A stretch of 64,000 bases of DNA. Origin: a virus. This document shows, piece by piece, positions 52,168 through 60,754 of the stretch (position 1 is the stretch's first letter; each line of letters starts with the position of its first letter). A program made the translations under genes and the position numbers. The DNA is taken from the IMG/VR virus record IMGVR_UViG_3300042564_002372, positions 1 through 64,000 of that record; one strand, given 5' to 3'. The notes beneath the pieces were generated by a model that worked only from the letters and a program-made list of their open reading frames with translations, made no database searches and had not been told where the DNA came from.

Positions 52168-55089
52168 TTACATGGATTTAATTGCCTTGACAAGAGCTCC
52201 GTTTTTACCTGTAGTCATCTTCTTCTGTTTTTCCTGAGCAACTTCCATTTGCTTTGCATACAATTCAATTTCCTTTGGAGTCATGTTTCCAAATGGTGTA
52301 CCAGAATATCCTGATCCTTCTAAGTTAAACTGGGCAAGAGGATTCATATTCATTGCTCTGAAGCGTGGATCAAATCTGTAATTGTAAAGGTTTTCGTATG
52401 TTTGAAGGGTTCTGTTCTCAGCCTGGTTCTGTAGATATTTAGCAGAGATAGAATTGAGAGCAGCTTGAGTAATGGCCTTTGTATTAGAAAGAGCTTGTTG
52501 TTGTCTTCCGTATTGTTGATCAAGAATTTGTAAATTTCCTAGACCAAAATCATTTAACATTTTTCTGTTATCAGCATACACTTGATTCTTCATAGCCTGA
52601 TTTAACTTAAACTGCTCACCAAGAACTTTTTGATTGGCTGCATATTTCTGTGCATTCAACGCAGCTAATGCAGCTGGATTAAATCCAATCAATCTTTGAG
52701 CAGCTCTATAATCAGCTTGGTTTTGATTAATATTCTCCTGTAGAGAAATATCAAACGGAACAGTTAGCTGTGGCTGTAAAGTTTGTGCTTGTACAGGCTC
52801 TAATTGATTTTGAGCAAGAGCTAGCATCTCTCCAGATAGCTGACGTGGATCAAGAGCTTCTGCATCAGTTGGTCTAACATAAGGAAGAACTTGATTAACT
52901 ATATTCATCCAATTAAATTTTTCTTCAGCAGCGGGCTTAGGTCTCTGTTTAATTCCTGCCTTATCAACACTTTCAGGAACTTTAATTTCTAAACTTCCTG
53001 GTCCTCTTTGCATTTCTCTTTTACCAAGTACATTAACTCCTGGTAAATTAATGTATTCTGGATAAGTCTGTAGTTGATTTTCTAACATGTATCTAACTCC
53101 AGGTTCCAATGCTAAAGCATTTCTGTATATTTTATCGCTAATGTCTTCACCGCCTTGAGCTTTCTTAACCGAAGCTCCTTTCTTAGCCTTTTTCACTTTA
53201 CCCTGTGCTAAATCATCAGCTACAAGATTGTATTCTTCAGCAGTGTCATTAATAGCAGATTGTAGATTAGCTAGTTTTATTTTCTCATCAGCAATAGTCT
53301 TGAGCGTTTGATTTCCTCCATACGCATTTGCTTTCAATGATTCGAAAGTGAGTAGGTCGTATGGACTAGTAACATTTAAGTTGTCAAGTTCTGTAACAGA
53401 CTTATCGATAAGTTTATTTTGTTTCTGCTCAGTTTTAGATAGGTCAGCAACATAGTTTTTAAACTTCTTACCTGCTGCTTTAGGAATACCAATCATCTCA
53501 GCACCAAACTTTGGAACTTTTAAGTTACCAAATACTGTAAGACTAGTATTTCCTGTACCATCTTTTAATTTAACAGCAGGTTCTTCTCCTTCCACTTCAA
53601 CACTTGCTTTTCCAGTAGCAGCATCTGTACCGTATTCTGCATAATCTGTATAACTATCGTTTCCTGTATCACCAAAAGAAGCACCTATTCCAGTTCTTCC
53701 CTTTCCATCAGACTCATCATGAGAATTACCTTTAAACATTACAGTTTCTCCTCCTTCAGGAAGATGATGATTATATGAAATAGGTTCTGCATATCCACCC
53801 CAATGAGTTTTAAGATCACCACCCATAGCAAATTTATCTCTTCCTGTATACATTGCACGTTCGCTAGGAGGGGTGTAACTTTTTAAATGTCCACCTGCAC
53901 GTAGTGTATCCATTGTTGGATCTGGAGCAAACAATCTAGTTAATGGTATACCTTCAAGTTCTGTTGCCACCTGTGGATTTGCAATACCACCATCTCTCAT
54001 ATAAGAGTAGTTTTGTTGTTGCAGTCCTTGAGTGCCTTGATCAAAAGCCATCTGCTCAATGTTACTTTGAGTTTTTCTATTAGCAGCTTCTGTTTTTCTA
54101 ACATTTCCGCTGCCTACAAGATTACCAAGAGTCTGACCAGCAAACTTTCCAATCATACCTCCAACTGGACCACCAAGCAATGTACCTGCTACACTTCCAA
54201 TTCCAGCACCTACTTTTCCAGCACCAGTAACGCCATATCCTTTTGGACTTCCGAGTCCAGCAGTGAGTTGAGAAAGAGCATCTCCTCCTCCCTGTTCTTG
54301 AAACTTAAAGATGTCAGTTTTTTGACCAGACGAATTCATTTTCAAAAAATCAGGATTGGTTTTGAAGTTTGAAAACATACCACCATCAGCAGCTTCTTCC
54401 AAGTCTGTGTAAATAGTGTTAGGAGCAAATGTGTTTGCTATCTCTGTACCATTCTTTGCAACAGTGGTTCCTACGCCATAGATGGGAAAGAACTCTCCTC
54501 CTGTATTAATATTATCTTCTGGACGTACATATTTTCTTTGAACTTGCTCAGGACGTGTCATAGAAGCTTTACGAGCAACACCACTAACTTCAGCCATTTG
54601 CTGTGCTTGTTGGCGCATGTCTTTTTCTTCGCCCATTTGTTGGATACCACTAACTACGTCACCAGCTGCTTGAGCAACAGCCATTGGTCCACCAGCTTTA
54701 CCAACACCCTTACCAATTTTTCCAAACATGTCAGCCATGCCTGATTTACCCATTGGCATTGTCTCATCACCAAAAAGAGCCTTCTTCAACTTCTTGCCAT
54801 TCTTAGCACCTTTCTGTTGTGAAGCAAGTTGTGCCATTTTTAAAGCTTCCTCATCACGCATATCTTGTGTTGAGCCAGTGATGAACATATCATTCTGGTC
54901 ATACAACTGTTGAAAGTTGATTGGTTGAGGATTAAACTGAAGAGATGTATTTCCTTGAATCATAGCTCCCATCTGAGCTTTCTTCAAAGCTTTCCCATGA
55001 ACCTTCATAAAAGATTCTTCTGTAGGGAATTTTTTGTAAAATTCTTTCTCAGACTTAACACCTGCTATCTTTAAAATTTCAGCCTTCAT
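52168..55089 (-). CDS. Large virion protein with AQMG and VEGEEP-type blocks, 973 aa
   Basis: The N-terminus contains KKAQMG (AQMG 38-41), identical to the 67-aa protein at 9748. A region with FKGNSHDESDGKGRTGIG and, later, VEVEGEEPAVKL followed by TVFGNLKVPK recalls the 'GTHEQNP ... VEEGE' segment of crAss-like virion proteins. A second QxG peptide (KKAQGGED) lies near the middle. The C-terminal third is helical and Gln/Asn rich (QQLTVP... NQAMKN..., LYNYRFDPRFRAMNMNPL), a core or connector type. Function: structural or cargo, inferred. Confidence 0.72.
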   Translation of the reverse strand: MKAEILKIAGVKSEKEFYKKFPTEESFMKVHGKALKKAQMGAMIQGNTSLQFNPQPINFQQLYDQNDMFITGSTQDMRDEEALKMAQLASQQKGAKNGKKLKKALFGDETMPMGKSGMADMFGKIGKGVGKAGGPMAVAQAAGDVVSGIQQMGEEKDMRQQAQQMAEVSGVARKASMTRPEQVQRKYVRPEDNINTGGEFFPIYGVGTTVAKNGTEIANTFAPNTIYTDLEEAADGGMFSNFKTNPDFLKMNSSGQKTDIFKFQEQGGGDALSQLTAGLGSPKGYGVTGAGKVGAGIGSVAGTLLGGPVGGMIGKFAGQTLGNLVGSGNVRKTEAANRKTQSNIEQMAFDQGTQGLQQQNYSYMRDGGIANPQVATELEGIPLTRLFAPDPTMDTLRAGGHLKSYTPPSERAMYTGRDKFAMGGDLKTHWGGYAEPISYNHHLPEGGETVMFKGNSHDESDGKGRTGIGASFGDTGNDSYTDYAEYGTDAATGKASVEVEGEEPAVKLKDGTGNTSLTVFGNLKVPKFGAEMIGIPKAAGKKFKNYVADLSKTEQKQNKLIDKSVTELDNLNVTSPYDLLTFESLKANAYGGNQTLKTIADEKIKLANLQSAINDTAEEYNLVADDLAQGKVKKAKKGASVKKAQGGEDISDKIYRNALALEPGVRYMLENQLQTYPEYINLPGVNVLGKREMQRGPGSLEIKVPESVDKAGIKQRPKPAAEEKFNWMNIVNQVLPYVRPTDAEALDPRQLSGEMLALAQNQLEPVQAQTLQPQLTVPFDISLQENINQNQADYRAAQRLIGFNPAALAALNAQKYAANQKVLGEQFKLNQAMKNQVYADNRKMLNDFGLGNLQILDQQYGRQQQALSNTKAITQAALNSISAKYLQNQAENRTLQTYENLYNYRFDPRFRAMNMNPLAQFNLEGSGYSGTPFGNMTPKEIELYAKQMEVAQEKQKKMTTGKNGALVKAIKSM

Positions 55090-55090
55090 A

Positions 55091-58000
55091 TCAGTTGTAT
55101 TTATCCAGCCAGTTATCCTTGTCTGGGTTATTTGTAAAGTTAAGTAATTGATTTAATTTTTTCATTGGTTGGGCATCTAATTGATTGATTCCCAATTCAG
55201 CAACTGGATACTCTGTCACCTTCTTTCCTTTGAATTTATAATTCTTTCCTGGCTTCATAAGCTTTGTATCTCCTGCATCAGAAACACCAACAACATCGTA
55301 AGGAACTCCTTCCATAGTGATGTAGTTGCTATCAATCTCTGTCACTTTTCCAGGATGTGCCCATTGACCTCTGTTGTCTTTTATCACTCCTCCTTTTCTT
55401 TTCTTTGGAAGATAGAATCTATCATATATTTCAATAGGGTTCATCATTCTATTCAAAGCAGGATTATTAAAATCATACTTATCATAAATAGAAACATAAG
55501 AACCATCAGGACTCTTCTGTAATGTAAATCTTTGTAAAGGATCTATATCTCCAAATTTTACATTCTTATCTGTGTCTGCATTTTCAGAATACCACTTACT
55601 ATCTAAGATTGGTAACAAACCATTCATTTCCATTTTCTCACCAGGTTTTAAATCCTTAGTGAGGTTCATCAACTCATAATCATCAATAACATCTCTGATA
55701 GTGTAATACTTAGCATCAGGATCTTTTGCTACAGAAGGTTTGTACTTTGACTCTTTTAGATATTGTCTTTCGCCAGGGATGTTCATTGCTGTTGCCCAGA
55801 ACTCTTCAGCCAAGTGTGGTTTACCACTTTTAGTTTTCAATGGTTCAGATTCATTACCCATTAAATAATTATATGCATATACAGGAAGTTTTAATGCATT
55901 AGGATAATCTACTGGCCTAACAGTTTTATACACCTCTGTATTACTTAAAGGTTTTAACGCATTTAATAAACTAAGAGCCTTTGTTGTAACAGGATCAGAT
56001 ATTTCTTCAGATACAAACTTTGTTGCTTTTTTTGCAAAACTTTCTTCTCCACCATCCTGCATACTCTTTGGTTTCCAATCCAATCCATTCTGGTAGAATT
56101 TCATTTCTCCACCATTCTGTTTTTTAGGAACTTCATTCTTTGACTCTTCTGATTTTTCTTTAGCTTTTTTATGCATGTAGCTAGAACCACCTATTATTCC
56201 AGCTCCTGCAACGCCAGCTCCTTTAAAGTATTTGTTATTTTGAGCATTATTCCAATCTTTCAAAACATCCATTTGCTTTTCATCAGCAATCTTAGGTGTG
56301 CTAAGCATTACAGCATCAACTGCTTCATTTTCTTTTGCTACACCTTTTGGAAAGCTTTGGACTTTCTCAATCAACTTATTATTGTTGTGATCAAAAAAGT
56401 TTCCAGCATCATCATAGTATATTCTATTTTTTAAATCAAAAGGTGCTCCTCCAGTTAAAGAAGACACTTCAAATTCTTTTAATTTTTTTGGTAATCCTTT
56501 AATTGGTTGAAGAGGTTGTAAGTCCCAAGTGTCTGTGAAATCAACAAATTTTCTACCTTGTTCATCCACTCCTTTTGTAATCCATCCATTACCATGAACG
56601 GCACCAAAATTAAATTCTGGTCGAACTTCCATTGTCCCAAATGAAGACTTAGGATTATCAACTATAGATTGTAAATCTTCCTTTCCAATTCTAAAATCAT
56701 TTATTGCTAATGTATTATCTGCATTTTTAGAAAATGTATCATAGTTAGGTTCTAATCCATTATATAATCTCCAAGCATCAAATCTATTTTTAGTAGCATG
56801 TGTCTTAGGTTTAAATTTTAAAAAATTTGGAGTTAGTAATTCTGCTGGGGAAGCTAAAACTGTAAAAGGATCATAGCCTATAGGTGTGATACTTCTATTT
56901 ACAACTTCTCCTACTTGTTTTGTTAAATTTTTACCAAGTTGTTTACCAACTAATTTAGATCCTCCCCCAATCAATGTTGGATCAATTGCTGATAGTCCAA
57001 TGTTTGCAGCATTCTGTAAAAACCCTTCTGGATTTTCATAGCCTAGAACATCAGAAAGATCTCTTTGACTGCTTCCAAATTGTCCAAAGTTTGGATTTAC
57101 ATTACTGAAGTTATAAGGCTTACCTGTCAACATTGCAACAGTTTCTGCTAATGCTGCTGTAGGAACTTGCTCAAGCTTCATTAGGTTTTCAGGAATGCCA
57201 TATAATGCTGCTGTTGTAAAGTCACGCAATGAGTCCATTGTGTAACTTCTAGGAGCTGTGACAGTTACTTCAGGTAAGTCAGGTAGAGTGAATGCACCAT
57301 CATAGTATGTGCCCACTTGCCTGTTCCTATACATCTCTGGATAGCGGGGATCGTTTATAGATATTCTTTCTATGTCATCGCCCTTTTGCGCAGAAGGTAT
57401 TCCTCCACCATTTTGAAATCCATCAATTGGGTAGTATGATTTTCTACCATATACTTCACCAGTTTTTTCTCCAGACTTAGAGTTTATATAATTTGCAAGC
57501 TTCTTAGCAGTGGCAGCAGGACTCATGCTTTCAGTCTTTGTAGGTAGAGGTTGTGATTTAGGATATATTAATTCAACATCACCACTAGGATATACTCCTT
57601 CAATATCACTACTACTAATTACATTAGGTGAACTTGTTTGAGACATTACATCATAAGCTGTTTCTGCACCTAGTGCTCCAAGAAGACCTCTATTCCACAG
57701 CAATGAATTATTTGTCATTCCTTTCACATTACTAAAAAGCTCCAAATACCCTGTATCAGTTTTGTTTAAATTTATAGGGGAGTTGGCAGCACGTCTTGCT
57801 TGTTCTGTTAATGGATACAATGGATCGCCAGGTCTTAGCATCATTGCAGGTCTTCTAAAAGTGTTTGCTCCTAGGAATGTTGGTAAAGCAACACTAGCCA
57901 AATTAATTCCTGCATTTAAGTAATTACCTCTATAAGCCTCATCAGCACCTTGTAATCCATCTACAATCATTCCAGCAATATTGCCAACTCTACCAACAGC

Positions 58001-59392
58001 TTGTGCAGTTGGATGAGGAATAAAGTTTCCCATTTGCATTACATCAGTTGCTACATCAGCATACCCAAGCCCTTGTCGTATCAATTCTTCGCCACGTCCA
58101 GGAGCTTGTTTTAGCTGAGGTAGGCTTTGTAGATATTTGAAATATTGATATTCTGGATTTTCTTTAAGTTCTAGTCCTGCAATTTTATTAGCAATATTAG
58201 TATCTATATTTGTTTCATCTTTTTCAATCTTTTTTCCTTTCTGTGCTGAAGCCATTGTCTTCTTTGCATACTTTCCTTTGCTAGGAGCAGAACCAGCTGT
58301 ACGTGCGTATGTAAATCCTACAGAGCCAGGAATAGACATACCACCCATTGCAATTGGTGTAATTTCTTCATCACCTTTAGCAATGATGTTCATTAGCTTG
58401 ATAAAGTTTTCATCACCTGTCAACATGAGTGTTCTGTCAAGTGATTCATTATTCTTTAATTGTTTTTTTGCTTTATCCAGATCTTCTTTTGTAAACTCTT
58501 TACCTTTTCTAATATCATAAATATCTTTATCATACATTAGGAATCTAAGAGCATTTAAGTCAGATCTTAACTCACGAGGTTTTTCTAAATGTTGAGCATC
58601 TTGTACTTTTGACCAAAGTTCTGGAGTTAAAACTTTAGGAAGTTTCTTAGTCCAGTTTGGATCTATTGATGATCTTAGTAAATTAATTTCTTTACTACTA
58701 AGATCTGATTCGTATGTATCTATTGCATGTGCAATTTCATGGGCCTTTACTGTATTTACATCTCCATCAAAATCTCTTGGATTAATATTAGCTACTCCCT
58801 CACCCTCAAAAAATTCAGATCTTTTTGTTGGATCATAGGTTATAGCACCTGGTCGTTGAAGCTTTTCTAGTTCTAGAAAGTTACTTCTCATTTCCCTATC
58901 AATTAAACCACCGCTATATGGATCAAGTATTTCATCTCCTGTAACAGGGCTATATTCAGGAAATTCTTGATAACCTGTTTCTATTTTTCTTCTTCTATAT
59001 TCTGGACTAGTAATCCAAGATTTGAAAAACTCTACTGGATCTTTTGTTTTTTCTAAATAAGGAACTGTGGGTATAGGAGTATATTCAGGCATTCTAGCTG
59101 CTTGATCAAATGGAGAAGGATCTCTAAAGCCTTGTACAACCACTTCAGGAAGATTATATTGAGCTGCAATGCCCCTGTCCTTCTCCTCTTGCATTTTCTT
59201 ATTCATGTAGGCAGTTACACCACCTTGAGCAATTGGAATAAGTTCACCACCATCTTGAAACTGTCCTCCCCATGCGGGAGAATAGTTTCTTCCTTTAGTG
59301 TTATATCCTAGTCCAACAAAGCCTTCAGGAAGGCTAACGTTTGAATCATTAGCGTTGTCTGCTTTCCCAAAGTTATCTAACCATCCTTTCAT
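55091..59392 (-). CDS. Large virion protein with HExxH metallopeptidase motif and QxGG peptides, 1433 aa
   Basis: The N-terminus KGWLDNFGKA...SPAWGGQFQDGGEL (residues 2-51, in parts) is a conserved start in Bacteroidota phage virion proteins. QxGG peptides occur at FQDGG 45-49 and AQGG 55-58, and again near 383 (AQKG), 650-662 (FQNGG, AQKG) and 1096-1116 (YQNG, MQDGG). A zinc-peptidase motif HEIAHAID lies near 217-224 in an otherwise helical domain. The C-terminal 350 residues include SIYDKYDF, a GQWAHPGKVTEIDSN strand and an NQLDAQPMKKLNQLLNFTN tail. It could be a maturation or penetration protease, or a structural component with a vestigial motif. Confidence 0.72.
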   Translation of the reverse strand: MKGWLDNFGKADNANDSNVSLPEGFVGLGYNTKGRNYSPAWGGQFQDGGELIPIAQGGVTAYMNKKMQEEKDRGIAAQYNLPEVVVQGFRDPSPFDQAARMPEYTPIPTVPYLEKTKDPVEFFKSWITSPEYRRRKIETGYQEFPEYSPVTGDEILDPYSGGLIDREMRSNFLELEKLQRPGAITYDPTKRSEFFEGEGVANINPRDFDGDVNTVKAHEIAHAIDTYESDLSSKEINLLRSSIDPNWTKKLPKVLTPELWSKVQDAQHLEKPRELRSDLNALRFLMYDKDIYDIRKGKEFTKEDLDKAKKQLKNNESLDRTLMLTGDENFIKLMNIIAKGDEEITPIAMGGMSIPGSVGFTYARTAGSAPSKGKYAKKTMASAQKGKKIEKDETNIDTNIANKIAGLELKENPEYQYFKYLQSLPQLKQAPGRGEELIRQGLGYADVATDVMQMGNFIPHPTAQAVGRVGNIAGMIVDGLQGADEAYRGNYLNAGINLASVALPTFLGANTFRRPAMMLRPGDPLYPLTEQARRAANSPINLNKTDTGYLELFSNVKGMTNNSLLWNRGLLGALGAETAYDVMSQTSSPNVISSSDIEGVYPSGDVELIYPKSQPLPTKTESMSPAATAKKLANYINSKSGEKTGEVYGRKSYYPIDGFQNGGGIPSAQKGDDIERISINDPRYPEMYRNRQVGTYYDGAFTLPDLPEVTVTAPRSYTMDSLRDFTTAALYGIPENLMKLEQVPTAALAETVAMLTGKPYNFSNVNPNFGQFGSSQRDLSDVLGYENPEGFLQNAANIGLSAIDPTLIGGGSKLVGKQLGKNLTKQVGEVVNRSITPIGYDPFTVLASPAELLTPNFLKFKPKTHATKNRFDAWRLYNGLEPNYDTFSKNADNTLAINDFRIGKEDLQSIVDNPKSSFGTMEVRPEFNFGAVHGNGWITKGVDEQGRKFVDFTDTWDLQPLQPIKGLPKKLKEFEVSSLTGGAPFDLKNRIYYDDAGNFFDHNNNKLIEKVQSFPKGVAKENEAVDAVMLSTPKIADEKQMDVLKDWNNAQNNKYFKGAGVAGAGIIGGSSYMHKKAKEKSEESKNEVPKKQNGGEMKFYQNGLDWKPKSMQDGGEESFAKKATKFVSEEISDPVTTKALSLLNALKPLSNTEVYKTVRPVDYPNALKLPVYAYNYLMGNESEPLKTKSGKPHLAEEFWATAMNIPGERQYLKESKYKPSVAKDPDAKYYTIRDVIDDYELMNLTKDLKPGEKMEMNGLLPILDSKWYSENADTDKNVKFGDIDPLQRFTLQKSPDGSYVSIYDKYDFNNPALNRMMNPIEIYDRFYLPKKRKGGVIKDNRGQWAHPGKVTEIDSNYITMEGVPYDVVGVSDAGDTKLMKPGKNYKFKGKKVTEYPVAELGINQLDAQPMKKLNQLLNFTNNPDKDNWLDKYN

Positions 59393-59393
59393 A

Positions 59394-60260
59394 TTACTTG
59401 TACGAGATTTGTGCTGGAGCTATAATGAATTGTGAAACTAAATGAGCGTCTGAACGATTGTCAAGAATGTGTCTGATTTTCAATTCTTTAGCTCTAAGGG
59501 GTTCTTTCTTAAATGATCTTGATCCATAGTCCATGTTGATTTGATTCACTTCTTTATCAAGAGAAAGTGATTGACATGTTCTGACAAAGAGTGGTATGCT
59601 CTTGTCTTTCACTACAGACCAGAATGTATTGTACTGATAGAAGTTATCACTCTTAGTAAATGTGATAGTCTTGCTTTCAGCATTTAATATAGGATATTGT
59701 AAGTAGGATTTCAAATTATTGATTGGTTTTGGCACCAGCTCCAATACACCTGTACTCTGCTGTCCATTGTAAAGAACAGCTTTATTAAACCATATATTGT
59801 CAAGTTCTATTCTTGATACATCATTTGACACACCATAAGGATCACTAAAGTATTTGTACACCTTAGTGTAGTCTTTTACATTCTGAAGAATCTCATCTTG
59901 ATATTGATATGCAAAAGGATATTCAATAATGTATGGCTCTATGTGTCCATAGAATGTATTGTAGATAGTGTGATCTAGAAGATGTCTCCAGACACAAGCT
60001 GTCTGAATAGTTTCTAAAGGAGTGTTTTGATATTGATCCTGCGTAATAGTTGTGACAGGGAATGATTTTTGGTACGCACACTTTCCTTCAGATGTAATTG
60101 TAATCAAGTCAACACTATCATCTACAATGAAACTAATGCCTGTAGTTACTTCAGAGAGTGTTACACCTGAGGCAATAACATTCCCATACGCATCTGTGAT
60201 GGTGAAAGGCCCTGAGTTAGGGCCTGTCTTTGTTAGTTTTATAGCGATAGTCTTTGACAT
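59394..60260 (-). CDS. Tail protein with N-terminal beta domain, 288 aa
   Basis: I choose the ATG at 60260 (MSKTIAIKLTKTG...), since five further residues would run into the upstream stop. The first 80 residues form a beta domain with TGPNSGPFTITDAYGN, SGVTLSEVTTG and SEGKCAYQKSF. The 151-aa protein encoded next to it has the same layout, so they are paralogues in this part. The rest is a mixed alpha/beta domain with a conserved DHTIYNTFYGHIEPYIIEYPF segment. No enzyme motif. Likely a tail or baseplate subunit by position. Confidence 0.7.
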   Translation of the reverse strand: MSKTIAIKLTKTGPNSGPFTITDAYGNVIASGVTLSEVTTGISFIVDDSVDLITITSEGKCAYQKSFPVTTITQDQYQNTPLETIQTACVWRHLLDHTIYNTFYGHIEPYIIEYPFAYQYQDEILQNVKDYTKVYKYFSDPYGVSNDVSRIELDNIWFNKAVLYNGQQSTGVLELVPKPINNLKSYLQYPILNAESKTITFTKSDNFYQYNTFWSVVKDKSIPLFVRTCQSLSLDKEVNQINMDYGSRSFKKEPLRAKELKIRHILDNRSDAHLVSQFIIAPAQISYK

Positions 60261-60261
60261 G

Positions 60262-60717
60262 TTATGGGCATCCAATATTTAATGTTTGTTGAATCGAGGC
60301 GTTATAACCACCTGGAGCAATACAACTTGTTATACTAGCTCCTGTGTATGTATAATACCTAACTGGTGAACCAGGAAGAATATATTGTTGACCTGCGCCA
60401 AGAGTTGGTTGAATCAATGTAAATCCGCTGTCCGCTGGATCACATCCTGCAAGTTGATAATATGTACTACATGTAGTTGTTGTTGTAGTAGTTACAGGAA
60501 ATGTGAGAGTTATGTCTATAAAGTTAGTACACAAGCCAGTGGACTTCACACGAACAATTGTAGTTCCTACAGGAGCTAAAGTTGTTGTGTAGCCAGCTAA
60601 AAGAGCTGTTCTAGACACACCTGTTACAAATGCTGTAGTGTATCCATCTATATTAGAGAAGAGGCTAAATGGGCCTGTATCTACCCCAGCTGCGCTCAAT
60701 GTTATTGTTATAGTCAT
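60262..60717 (-). CDS. Small beta protein with Thr linker, 151 aa
   Basis: Residues 1-74 are the same beta domain as in the 288-aa neighbour (TITITLSAAGVDTGPFSLF, ...TGLC). A TTTTTTT stretch (76-83) leads to a second small domain with four cysteines (CSTYYQLAGC, SCIAPGG, GCP). The Thr linker is another of the poly-Thr tracts in this genome. Tail decoration by context. Confidence 0.7.
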   Translation of the reverse strand: MTITITLSAAGVDTGPFSLFSNIDGYTTAFVTGVSRTALLAGYTTTLAPVGTTIVRVKSTGLCTNFIDITLTFPVTTTTTTTCSTYYQLAGCDPADSGFTLIQPTLGAGQQYILPGSPVRYYTYTGASITSCIAPGGYNASIQQTLNIGCP

Positions 60718-60754
60718 GTTTCAAATTTTAACGCTATTGCTTATTTATTTTATT

